DNA of 64,000 bases, from contig CAYVJG010000009.1 of NCBI GenBank assembly GCA_964451785.1, positions 21,934-85,933 on the forward strand. The letters are read 5' to 3'. The notes under the pieces were generated by a model that saw only the letters and a program-made list of their open reading frames with translations, made no database searches and was not told where the DNA came from. Shown here piece by piece: positions 24,282-33,900 of this stretch (within the stretch, counting starts at the first letter, position 1; each line of letters starts with the position of its first letter). Source of the DNA: JAJYSO01 sp964451785 (GTDB taxonomy: Bacteria > Bacteroidota > Bacteroidia > Flavobacteriales > Flavobacteriaceae). The position numbers and the translations under genes were made by a program.

Positions 24282-26480
24282 ATGATTAATAAAAAATTCC
24301 CATTCTACAGGCAATTGGATCAAAAGGATTGTGGACCGACCTGCCTAAGAATGATTGCCAAATACCACGGCAAACGCTTTTCGAGGGAATTTTTACGCGA
24401 CAAAGCACATATTACCAAATCTGGCGTGACCATGGCAGGGATAGCAGAAGCGGCCGAAGATATCGAAATGCGTACCCTCGGGATGCGGGTTTCATTGGAT
24501 AGCTTGGTCAACGAGGTGCCCTTGCCTGTAATTGTCCCTTGGCGGCAAAAACATTTTGTGGTAGTTTATAAAACCTCAAAAGAAAAAATCTATGTGGCCG
24601 ATCCGGCTTTTGGCCTGCTAAATTATGCGCACAATGACTTTCGGCTAGCCTGGACCGCAGGAACCAAAGCTGCCGAAAATGGTTTTGTACTTATTTTAGA
24701 ACCCAATACCAAGTTTCACGCTTTAGAAGGAAAAGCCAAAAAAGCAAAGGGTTTTTCTTTTTTGTTGCCTTATCTCAAACCCTATAAAAAATTGATCTAT
24801 CAGTTAATGGTAGGCCTTTTGATTGGCAGTATCATTCAATTTATTTTTCCTTTTTTGATGCAATCCATTGTCGATTATGGGGTTTTGAACCAGGACCTCA
24901 ACTTTATCTATTTGATTTTGATCGCGCAATTGGTACTGTTTCTATCACAAACCTTGGTACAAATTTTCAGGCAATGGCTGTTGCTACATATAACAAGCCG
25001 TTTTAACATTAAAATGATTTCCGATTTTTTGGGAAAAATGCTCAAATTACCAATGACATTTTTTGAAACACGCAACACTGGTGAACATTTGCAGCGGGTG
25101 AGGGATCATCGGCGGATTCAGAATTTTATTTCAACCTCGTCTTTGTCAATGGTTTATTCAGTTATCACTTTTGTAGTTTTCAATATCATTTTGGTGTATT
25201 ACAATTTTGGGATTTTTTTTGTGTTTTTTATTGGCGCAGCCTTTTATGTGATTTGGGCTACGTTTTTTCTTAAAAAAAGGGAAGAGTTGGACTATAAAAT
25301 GTTCAATGAACAATCAGAAAGTCAAACCTCTTTGGTTCAAATCATCAATGGGGTCAACGAAATAAAGATCAATAATTCTCAACGCAAAAAACGCTGGAAT
25401 TGGGAATATATTCAAATCAGCCTCTATAAAATTTCTATAAGCTCTTTGAAATTGAACCAATACCAGACTATTGGTTCAGGATTTATCAATGAACTCAAAA
25501 ATATCATCATCACCTTTTTATCAGCAAAAGCGGTTGTCAATGGCGAAATTACTTTAGGGATGATGCTTTCCATACAGTATATCATCGGGCAACTCAATTT
25601 GCCATTGAACAGTTTCATTTCTTTTTTGCAACAGGGGCAGGATGCCAAAATAAGCTTGGAACGCCTATTTCAAGTTCATGGACGCGATGATGAGGACGAA
25701 AAAACAGCACACAAGGTTAAGAAGATGCCGGACACGAAATCTATAAAAATAGAAAACCTTTCTTTCCGATATGGAGGAAAATCCACCCCTTTTGTGTTGA
25801 AAAATGTTAGCTGCTCAATCCCACAGGGAAAAACCACTGCTATTGTAGGAGAAAGTGGAAGCGGAAAAACCACCTTGGTCAACTTACTGTTGAAATTCCG
25901 TTCACCAACAAAAGGGAAAATAAAGATTGGCAACGTGGATTTGAGTTCAATACACAATGACTTCTGGCGGTTTAACTGTGGAGCGGTGCTTCAAGAAAAT
26001 TATATTTTCAATGATACCATTGGTGGAAATATTTCAGAATCCGAACAAAACGAAATTATCGACCACAAACAATTATACATTGCAGCAGAGGTTGCGAACA
26101 TCAAAAATTTTATCGAACAACTACCCCATAAGTACAATACAGAAATCGGAGCTTCGGGCATTCGATTAAGTGGCGGTCAACAACAACGGATCATCATTGC
26201 CCGGGCGATTTACAAAGATCCGTATTACTTGTTTTTTGATGAGGCCACAAGTGCTTTGGATGCCAATAATGAAAAGAAAATCATGGAAAACCTTTCCCGT
26301 TTTTTGGAAGGGAAAACCTCGGTCATTGTGGCTCATCGGTTAAGTACAGTAAAAAATGCCGATAATATTATTGTTTTGGAAAACGGAAACCTTGTAGAAC
26401 AAGGAACGCATAAAGAACTTACAAAATTGAGGGGAAAATATTATGAGCTAATCAAAAACCAGTTGGAATTGGGAAATTGA
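24282..26480 (+). CDS. Peptidase-containing ABC exporter (C39, bacteriocin type)
   Basis: This 732-residue protein is of standard PCAT length. The N-terminal C39 peptidase domain has Gln11, catalytic Cys17 (DCGPTCL), His91 (KHFVVVY) and Asp107 (VADPAFG). A six-helix transmembrane domain spans about residues 165-450. The ABC domain has Walker A GESGSGKT (523-530), signature LSGGQQQR (629-636) and Walker B YLFFDEATSALD. It should cut the precursor after the GG at residue 28 and pump the core across the inner membrane. The next gene begins one base after its stop. A 197-base gap precedes it without another clear promoter. Confidence 0.95.
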   Translation: MINKKFPFYRQLDQKDCGPTCLRMIAKYHGKRFSREFLRDKAHITKSGVTMAGIAEAAEDIEMRTLGMRVSLDSLVNEVPLPVIVPWRQKHFVVVYKTSKEKIYVADPAFGLLNYAHNDFRLAWTAGTKAAENGFVLILEPNTKFHALEGKAKKAKGFSFLLPYLKPYKKLIYQLMVGLLIGSIIQFIFPFLMQSIVDYGVLNQDLNFIYLILIAQLVLFLSQTLVQIFRQWLLLHITSRFNIKMISDFLGKMLKLPMTFFETRNTGEHLQRVRDHRRIQNFISTSSLSMVYSVITFVVFNIILVYYNFGIFFVFFIGAAFYVIWATFFLKKREELDYKMFNEQSESQTSLVQIINGVNEIKINNSQRKKRWNWEYIQISLYKISISSLKLNQYQTIGSGFINELKNIIITFLSAKAVVNGEITLGMMLSIQYIIGQLNLPLNSFISFLQQGQDAKISLERLFQVHGRDDEDEKTAHKVKKMPDTKSIKIENLSFRYGGKSTPFVLKNVSCSIPQGKTTAIVGESGSGKTTLVNLLLKFRSPTKGKIKIGNVDLSSIHNDFWRFNCGAVLQENYIFNDTIGGNISESEQNEIIDHKQLYIAAEVANIKNFIEQLPHKYNTEIGASGIRLSGGQQQRIIIARAIYKDPYYLFFDEATSALDANNEKKIMENLSRFLEGKTSVIVAHRLSTVKNADNIIVLENGNLVEQGTHKELTKLRGKYYELIKNQLELGN

Positions 26481-26481
26481 T

Positions 26482-27768
26482 ATGGAAGATGACGATTTAA
26501 AAATATACAGTGAAGAAGTGCGTGATGTGCTTTCTGAACCACCAAAAGCTCTTGTCAGATGGGGAAATACCATTTTGTTCGTGTTTATCGTTTTGCTTTT
26601 AACACTTTCCTATTTCATAAAATATCCGGAAATCATCAAAGCCCCAATAACGATTACCACAAAAAAGCCACCGGAAGACATCAAGGCCAGGAGAACCGGG
26701 CGCATAAAAGAAATTTTTGTCAATGATAAAGAAAAAGTAAACAGCAACACCCCACTGGGCATTATAGAGAATACGGCCAATTATAAAGACGTTTTTGTAT
26801 TGGAAAACCTTATTGATACCTTGAATATCGATTATCAAAATTTTTCATTTCCTCTTGAGAAAACATATGGGCTTAGATTGGGGGATATTGCCCCTGCGTT
26901 TACATTATTTGTAAAGGAATATACTCGTTATCAATTGAATAAAAAATTGAAACCATATGCTATTCAATCAAATGCCCAAGGATATGAAATAATTCAATTA
27001 AAAAAAAGGTTAGCCGTGATGAGGGAGCAAAAACAAATCGGAAAGCGGGAATTGAAATTTAAGAAGAGTGAAATAACTCGTTTTCAAAAACTTTATGACA
27101 AAGGGGTTATTGCGGCACAAGAATACGAAACCGAAAAGCTAGATTTTTTGCAGAAACTAAAAAACTTGAAAGTTCTTGAACTGCAAATATCTGAATTGCA
27201 ATCATCCATAATTGATTTGAACCGTAACAGTCAAACTACGGTATTGAATAAAAGAAAAGATAATTTGAACCTCTTGCGCAATGTTGTTCAAGCCTTCAAC
27301 CAGCTCAAAAAAGCTATTCAAGATTGGGAGTTGCATTATGTCTTGCGCTCATCTATTCAAGGCACTGTTTCTTTTCTTCAAATTTGGTCTGTCAATCAAA
27401 ATGTAAATTTGGGGGAAACTATTTTTTCTATTATTCCAACGGTTAATGGAGGCTATCTCGGCAAGGTTTTGGCTTCGCCCCAAAATTTGGGAAAATTGAA
27501 GGTTGGCCAAAAAGTCAATATACAATTAGCGGGTTATCCGTATCGTGAATTTGGAATATTACAAGGCAAGGTAGAATCCATTTCGGCGGCACCAAACAGT
27601 GATGGAACATATGTCTTAAATGTTTCGTTGTCAAAAAAATTGGTAACCTCTTACGGCAAGAAAATTAAGTTTCGACAAGAAATGAAGGGCTCCGCCAATA
27701 TCATTACAGAGGATTTGAGGCTAATTGAACGGTTCTTCTATCAAATCAGGGGGATTTTTAAGCGATAA
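26482..27768 (+). CDS. HlyD-family secretion adaptor
   Basis: This 428-residue protein has one N-terminal transmembrane helix (~residues 29-48, NTILFVFIVLLLTLSYFI), a lipoyl/barrel-sandwich half motif (RRTGRIKEIFVNDKEKVNSNTPLGII), a long coiled-coil hairpin (~170-275), the second half motif and a beta-barrel domain (GYLGKVLASPQNLGKLKVGQKVNIQLAGYPYREFGILQG). Such periplasmic adaptors link a peptidase-type ABC exporter to an outer membrane TolC-like channel. No TolC gene is present, so a channel encoded elsewhere must be used. It is the last gene of the peptide operon. Confidence 0.92.
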   Translation: MEDDDLKIYSEEVRDVLSEPPKALVRWGNTILFVFIVLLLTLSYFIKYPEIIKAPITITTKKPPEDIKARRTGRIKEIFVNDKEKVNSNTPLGIIENTANYKDVFVLENLIDTLNIDYQNFSFPLEKTYGLRLGDIAPAFTLFVKEYTRYQLNKKLKPYAIQSNAQGYEIIQLKKRLAVMREQKQIGKRELKFKKSEITRFQKLYDKGVIAAQEYETEKLDFLQKLKNLKVLELQISELQSSIIDLNRNSQTTVLNKRKDNLNLLRNVVQAFNQLKKAIQDWELHYVLRSSIQGTVSFLQIWSVNQNVNLGETIFSIIPTVNGGYLGKVLASPQNLGKLKVGQKVNIQLAGYPYREFGILQGKVESISAAPNSDGTYVLNVSLSKKLVTSYGKKIKFRQEMKGSANIITEDLRLIERFFYQIRGIFKR

Positions 27769-27788
27769 AGATAGTTTGCTTTCGTCGT

Positions 27789-27820
27789 TGCTCCTTGAGG
27801 AGCACCATAAATTGTGCTTT
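27789..27820 (+). terminator. Hairpins after the export operon
   Basis: TGCTCC-TTGA-GGAGCA (27789-27804) is a perfect 6-bp hairpin. An alternative overlapping stem AGCAC/GTGCT (27801-27805 and 27814-27818) ends in TTTATT. The two could be a terminator or mutually exclusive structures. The rest of 27821-28066 shows no credible gene; a 37-residue frame ending at about 28059 was seen and not called. Confidence 0.35.
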
Positions 27821-28066
27821 ATTGGTAGTAAAAGGCTACTATGGGGGTAACAATAAACAGAAGCCAAGGATGCAATCGTGAGGTAGTATATAAAAGGGGA
27901 TGGAGGTAAAATTTTCGCTCAGAGGAGGGTGAAGATTAGGTAATAGTGATTATTATTCAACGAATAACTGAAAACAGTGTCTATATCTCAGGTGATGTAA
28001 AAGCAGATACTGTCCCTAAAAGCAAGGAAGCGTCATGTATAGAATGGTGCGATAAGTGAAGAGAGA

Positions 28067-28096
28067 GGAAAGATAGGGAATAATCCCTATCCTTTT
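28067..28096 (-). terminator. Terminator of the SusCD operon
   Basis: GATAGGGA-ATAA-TCCCTATC is a perfect 8-bp stem, extended by GGAAA/TTTCC with a small bulge. It lies about 27 bases beyond the stop of the minus-strand lipoprotein gene at 28123. Confidence 0.6.
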
Positions 28097-28122
28097 CCTA
28101 CTCAATTTGTAGAATCAACCAA

Positions 28123-29100
28123 TCAAAACACTTTCAATTCAGCCATATTGGTATAATACGTATCTTGATACATGCTGCTGATGGTGACTTTAAAGTAGCG
28201 GTAAGGCGTAGTGGGTTGAGCGAATTCTATTTTTTGCCAATTGCTATTGTCAGGTAGAGTGATTTCTTGAACAGTGGTCCAAGAGCTGTTATCTGTACTT
28301 GCTTCCACTTTTACATTTTTAGGTCTTCCGGCACTGCTCACACCTTGTCTTGGTAAAAACATAATGCCGTGTAGAGGGTGTTCAGTATGCATATCGATTA
28401 TAAACCAATGTGGAGGGCCGGGTTGTGCACCTTGCCACTGTGAATGCCAGAATGTAGCAGTATTGCCGTCAAAGAGATTAATGACGCGTCCGTTGTCAGG
28501 GCCTTCGCCATTTTCTTCTTGTGATGAGAAGTCAACAACCGTCCAAGCACTGCGACTGTAAGGAGGGAATGGATCTTTATTGATGTGAATAAATGCCGTA
28601 TGCATGCTACTCACAGGAATTGTTCCTGTGGATGAAATGTTAACAGGAAGCACATAGCCGGTTTCTGAGATGTCAAATTGATCAGGGAAAATAGCTACTT
28701 GGAAACTAGTGTCTACTATGCCCGCAGGAATTTCAATTTCAGAAATAGGGATGTTGTAGTAAGTTTCTGGCATTAAGTCATAGTGCACAGAATCTGCTAC
28801 AGGATCCTGAAAAGGAATGTTGACCGATTGATCAATTCCAATTTTTACATGGACAGGTTTATCTGCAGGGTTATGTAAATGAATAGAAAAATCTAAAGTG
28901 TCAGCGGCTAGTGATAAATCCGGATTTATAAGGGCATCTTCCCAAAAGTTTAGTCCACTTGAAGCCAGATTAAACTGGTTGGTTTCCGGATAAGAGAGGA
29001 CGATTTCTTGATTGTTATTCGCCATCTCGGTTTCGGTTTTATAGCAGCCTGTCACTATAAAGGCTAGTAACAGGAGTGCGATGAAAGGTATTTTTTTCAT
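28123..29100 (-). CDS. SusCD-associated lipoprotein: DUF1735 plus F5/8 type C domain
   Basis: This 325-residue protein has a lipoprotein signal ending VTGCYK. Residues ~30-170 resemble the DUF1735 (BT_3987 N-terminal-like) module: acidic beta-sandwich with 'FSIHLHNPADKPVHVKIGID' and an 'IPAGIVDTSFQVAI' segment. Residues ~185-325 form an F5/8 type C (discoidin, CBM32-like) domain: LFDGNTATFWHSQW, PHWFIIDMHTEHPLHGIMFLPRQG and a final YYTNMAELKVF. It is last in an operon after SusC and SusD and probably a surface glycan-binding protein in the SusE/F position. The glycan is unknown. Confidence 0.8.
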   Translation of the reverse strand: MKKIPFIALLLLAFIVTGCYKTETEMANNNQEIVLSYPETNQFNLASSGLNFWEDALINPDLSLAADTLDFSIHLHNPADKPVHVKIGIDQSVNIPFQDPVADSVHYDLMPETYYNIPISEIEIPAGIVDTSFQVAIFPDQFDISETGYVLPVNISSTGTIPVSSMHTAFIHINKDPFPPYSRSAWTVVDFSSQEENGEGPDNGRVINLFDGNTATFWHSQWQGAQPGPPHWFIIDMHTEHPLHGIMFLPRQGVSSAGRPKNVKVEASTDNSSWTTVQEITLPDNSNWQKIEFAQPTTPYRYFKVTISSMYQDTYYTNMAELKVF

Positions 29101-29132
29101 AATACTAATATTTAAATCTGTATCAAATCAGC

Positions 29133-30890
29133 TTACCAGCCGGGATTTTGCGTAAGATTTGGATTGAGTTGGAGTTGGTTTGTAGGAATTGGCAATAGAT
29201 AATCTCTGCCGAGATTAAAATTAAATCCGCCACTACCAATAACATTGTTTTTGTACGGAGAGATGTATCCACTGGCATCTATAGGGAATTGCTCTTTGAT
29301 CAAATTAATATCATCAGGATCTGCATTGTCAATAAATTGTTGACGTTTAGCGCCTTTAGGAATCCATCCTTTGATGAGTTCATCAGCGGCAGCCCAACGC
29401 CAGATGTCATCATGGCGGTAACCTTCAGCAGCAAATTCAACACGTCGTTCGCGTCTAATCTCGTTAATAATTGGAGAAAGCGAAGGGAATAACCAATTAG
29501 GATCATGCGTAATATTGCCCATGTTGAGATGCGCCATTCCTACGCGATCGCGTAATAAATTGATGGTGTTATCAATATCCGCTTGACTAATAGTTCCTAA
29601 TTCAGCTTTAGCTTCAGCAAGATTGAGCAACGCTTCAGCATATCTGAAATAAATTAAGCCTTGAGAACCTTGACCTATTTTTTGTTGGTCTTCACTGATG
29701 TTTAAGCCTTTGTATATTTGATAACCGGTATAGTTGTTGTCTTCAGCAGCATTGCCCCAAGCCGGGTGTTCAAAAGGAGTTCCTTCAGTGAGGTAATGCT
29801 CACCATCATTGACTTGAATGGTTTGATTTAAGCGAGGGTCGCGGTTGGTGACTACGTCAATTAATGTTTGATCACCTTGATATAGAGAGCTTGTCGCGAT
29901 AGGTTTACCGTCAGTACAAAGATAAGATTCTACAAGACTTTTAGTAATTCCTCGTCCACCACCTAATCGCATATAACGCGCCCAGTAGGTAAATATTCCA
30001 TCAGTAGCATCATAGCGACGCCAAAACATAATTTCGGAGCTATTGGAATAATCTATTTGGTTAAACAGTTTCCAGTAGCCATTAGGTTCGCCGACGTTGT
30101 CGAGGCTAAATTTACCGGAGTTAATGACATAATTGGCGGCTTCAACAGCTTTTTCTAAGAACACAGAGCCATCTTTGCCCGAAACGCCATAAGGGGTGCC
30201 GGCGTGGTATTTTTCCCAAGTACCTTCATAAAGTGCAATACGCGATTGAAACAAAGCGGCCAATTCTTTATAAACTCTAAAGTTTTCATAACCACTACCT
30301 CCTTTTTCAGGCAGGTAATCGATGGCGCGATCAAGTATAGTCAGCATGCTGTCAACCACCACATGGCGCGATAAACGCGGTTGTTTTAATTCTGTAGAAT
30401 CATTGGTGGTTAAGGCACTCGATAGCCAAGGCAAATCTCCAAAATTTTGTAATTTATCATAATAATACCAAGCTTTAAAAAAGAGGGCTTCACCGACGTA
30501 TTTGTTCACTTCAGCGGGATCGCCATCAACGCGTTGGTAATTGTCTAAAAAGTAGTTGACATCTCTAATGTTATTCCAATTGCCATAGCTCCATCCACCT
30601 CCAGAAGAAGGAAGGGTCCGTTCACCATTTAAGGCTTGACTGTATTGATAATTAACCATGTTATCTGAGCCTTGAGAATCGTCTAAGCTGTAAATACCAA
30701 AGTTTCCAAAGCCTCTATAGCTAGGCAGGGTGTTGTAAAAGCCATTGACATAAAGGCGCAAATCATTAACGGTGTGCCAATAATCGGCATCAGAAATATC
30801 AGATTGAGGGGTGCGTTCTAGAAAATCCTTTTCACAAGAAGTGAATAGTAAGGACAGACAAATAATGAGGTATAAATATTTTGATTTCAT
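29133..30890 (-). CDS. SusD/RagB family nutrient-binding outer membrane lipoprotein
   Basis: Translation from 30890 gives 585 residues. The signal MKSKYLYLIICLSLLFTSCEKDFLERTPQSDIS has the lipobox TSC and the 'CeKDFLE..P' start typical of SusD. Later signatures are FFKAWYYYDKLQNFGDLPWL (TPR-like helices), YFRYAEALLNLAEAKAELG, INEIRRERRVEFAAEGYRHDDIWRW, and the end YLLPIPTNQLQLNPNLTQNPGW. It caps the SusC transporter and binds glycan at the cell surface. A farther ATG at 30908 adds six residues before the signal and is less likely. It lies 21 bases after the SusC stop. Confidence 0.95.
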   Translation of the reverse strand: MKSKYLYLIICLSLLFTSCEKDFLERTPQSDISDADYWHTVNDLRLYVNGFYNTLPSYRGFGNFGIYSLDDSQGSDNMVNYQYSQALNGERTLPSSGGGWSYGNWNNIRDVNYFLDNYQRVDGDPAEVNKYVGEALFFKAWYYYDKLQNFGDLPWLSSALTTNDSTELKQPRLSRHVVVDSMLTILDRAIDYLPEKGGSGYENFRVYKELAALFQSRIALYEGTWEKYHAGTPYGVSGKDGSVFLEKAVEAANYVINSGKFSLDNVGEPNGYWKLFNQIDYSNSSEIMFWRRYDATDGIFTYWARYMRLGGGRGITKSLVESYLCTDGKPIATSSLYQGDQTLIDVVTNRDPRLNQTIQVNDGEHYLTEGTPFEHPAWGNAAEDNNYTGYQIYKGLNISEDQQKIGQGSQGLIYFRYAEALLNLAEAKAELGTISQADIDNTINLLRDRVGMAHLNMGNITHDPNWLFPSLSPIINEIRRERRVEFAAEGYRHDDIWRWAAADELIKGWIPKGAKRQQFIDNADPDDINLIKEQFPIDASGYISPYKNNVIGSGGFNFNLGRDYLLPIPTNQLQLNPNLTQNPGW

Positions 30891-30911
30891 AATATATGCA
30901 ATAGTCAAAGG

Positions 30912-33900
30912 TTAGAAAGTTACGTTTACACCGACAGAATAACCGCGTTGCATAGGGTATATTTTCATGTCGCTGAAGAAAAGCTCAGGATCTATATTGG
31001 TGTGTTCGCTCAATGGTGATAAGGTGAGAATATTATCAGCCATAACAAAGACTCTAAATTTCTTAACGCCAATAACATCGAGGATATCACTAGGTAAGGT
31101 GTAGCCTATTTGAATGTTTTTTAAGCGAACATAAGCGGCGTTTTGAAGGTATTTTGTTTGGGTTTGTAAATTCTTAGAGTTTTCACCACTCATATAAAAT
31201 TTAGGAAAATACCCATTAGGGTTACTTGGTGTCCAGCGATCGGCTTGTGTTTGAAACACAGAGCTTTGCCATTGGTTGCCGGTAATTCCCCAGAAGTAGT
31301 TTAAGCCACTGCCCGGAAAGAAATCGCGTTTTCCGACGCCTTGGATGAAAAAGCTAAAATCTAAATTTTTCCATTGTGCGCTACCGTAAAAACCGAATTG
31401 GTATTGCGGAGTGGTGTTTCCAATGACACTGAGGTCACCCATATCTTCTTCTGTATTTTTTCCCCAATCAATTTTTCCATCACCGTTTATATCGGCGTAT
31501 TGAATATCACCAGGGCCCCATTTAGAATAGATTTTAGATTGATCAGGCGCATTAGCTACATCAGCATCACTTTGAAAATAACCAACGGTGGTGTAGCCGT
31601 AAATATCACCCATGCGTTGACCTGCACGCCAGTTAGAGAGTAAGCCTAAATCATTAGGATATTCCGTAACATATCCGCGGTAGTTAGATAAGTTTCCTCT
31701 TAAGGTATAGCTAAGATCACCGATTTGGCCTTTCCAGGTTACAGACAATTCGAATCCTTTGGTTTCAATAGCGGCTGAGTTTTCCTGAGGAGGATTGGTA
31801 CCTAAGACAGCCGGGAAATCGCGTGCGGGACCTAAATAATCCTTTGCACTGCGTTTATACCAGTCAAAGGTGATGGCTAATCTGTTGTCAAAAGCAGAAA
31901 TGTCAGCGCCAAAATCTAAGGTGCTTGTAGTTACCCAAGTGATATAAGGATTGGTCAAGCCGGGAGCAGAAGTTTGAGCTTCACGTCCATCTTCAAAATA
32001 CCAGTTGGTGCCTGTAGGTTGAGTGGTGCCTAAAGTAGGGTGGAAGGGATACCAACTACCTATAGAACCTTGATCACCTAATCTTCCGTATGAAGCGCGG
32101 AGTTTAAAGGCATTGACATATTGATCAACGTTGAGGTCTTCCCAAAAAATTTCTTTGTCAATATTCCATCCAGCAGAAACACCCGGATAAAATTTCCATC
32201 TTGTATCTGCTAAAAAGCGAGATGTTCCGTCATAACGTCCGGTGAGTTCTAGCAGGTACTTTTCTTTATAGTTGTAATTGAAACGTCCAAAAACACCTTC
32301 TGTTGCTAGTTGATTTTTGCTATCGCTGATGTAAGGCGATTTTCCATAGGTTGTAGAGATGGAAGGTACGTTATCGGTGTATAGATTTTTATTTCCTCCG
32401 TTAAAAGACAGGTTGTCATACAACTCATTGACATACCCAACTAGTAATTTAAAGTTGTGCTTTTTAACATGCGTTTGATAAGAAGCAAAGGCATTAAAAA
32501 TATAGTGTTTATTGAATAAAGCACTACGCGAAAATTGATTAGGGTAGGTGTAATCAATAGGGCTTAATGTGCCACTTGGTTGTGGGTAATAAACGGTTTT
32601 GATATGATCACTCGTATTACTGATATCCGCTTCATACGTATAATTCATGGTTGCGGTTAAGCCTTTAAGTGGTGTTAAGATAACTTCACCTGTAAGTACT
32701 GGTTTGTCCCAATCTTCAATATGGCGGCCACCTTCTTCCATAAATCCAATATCACTAACTTCAGCATAGTGTTTAGGTGCATTAGGTGTAGCTGGAGTGT
32801 AAACCGGGATACTTGGCCATTTACGAGCAATTTGATGCATCCAGTTGCTGCCGGTACGTCCTCCACCAGACCAAGGCGCATCATAAGTTTCTTTAGAATA
32901 ATAGGTGCGAATGCCTACTTTAAGCCAATCGTTAACTTGAGAGGCAATGTTGGCTCTAATATTATAGCGCTTGTAAACGTCATCACCATATTTGAGCATG
33001 CCGGGATGATTGTTATAACCGAGTCCTACATAATATTGTGTTTTTTCAGAACCTCCAGAGATACTTAAATTGTGCTGTTGAACGAGTTGAACGTCTTTGT
33101 AGAAAATGTCAAACCAATCGTTGTTGGCATTGGCTCCTCCCCAATACAACCAAGTGTCAGAATCTGGGCTGGCTTGAGTTTCAGTTTTTAAAATTCCGGC
33201 TTGATAGAGCTTAATACGGTTAATCGTTTCTTGACTAAAAATATCGGCTCCACCTGCATGACGTGAAGCTTCATTATACAATAAAGCATGATCAAGTGAG
33301 TTCATCATTTCTGGCATCCCCATTGGCGTGTTAAAGGTGAGCGTACTGTTATAAGTAATTCTCATTTTTCCTTTTTCGCCGCGTTTAGTGGTAATTAGAA
33401 TTACACCATAAGGAGCGCTAGAACCGTAAATGGCGGCTGCCGCTGCATCTTTAATGACGGAAATGCTTTTGATGTCACTTGGATTTAAGGCATTAATATC
33501 ACCGCCTTGAACCCCATCGATAACCACAAGTGGCCCTTGACTGGTCGAGCCTAGGCCGGTATATCCACGAATGTTTATTGATTGTGTAGCATTTGGTGCG
33601 CCTCCTCCGTAATTTGTGGAGATGTTGAGGTTAGCAACAGCTCCTTGAAGGCCCTCTGTTAAGCGCGTCATAGGACGATCTTTTAAAATGTCATTCCCAA
33701 TAGTCGCTACAGCTCCCGTAGCATTGACTTTCTTCTGCGTGCCATAACCTACAACAACAACTTCATCGAGCTGTGTGCTTTGTTGTAAAACAATATTAAT
33801 AGTTGCACTTGAGCCTACGGTGGCTTCTTGTGTAGAGAATCCTACATAACTGAATTGTAAAATGTCGCCTTGTGTAGCTTCAATGGAATAGTTTCCGTTA

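Noticed and set aside
27942..28059. 37-residue frame with possible GTG start
   Set aside because: Too short, no motif and no start context; mentioned only as content of the gap.
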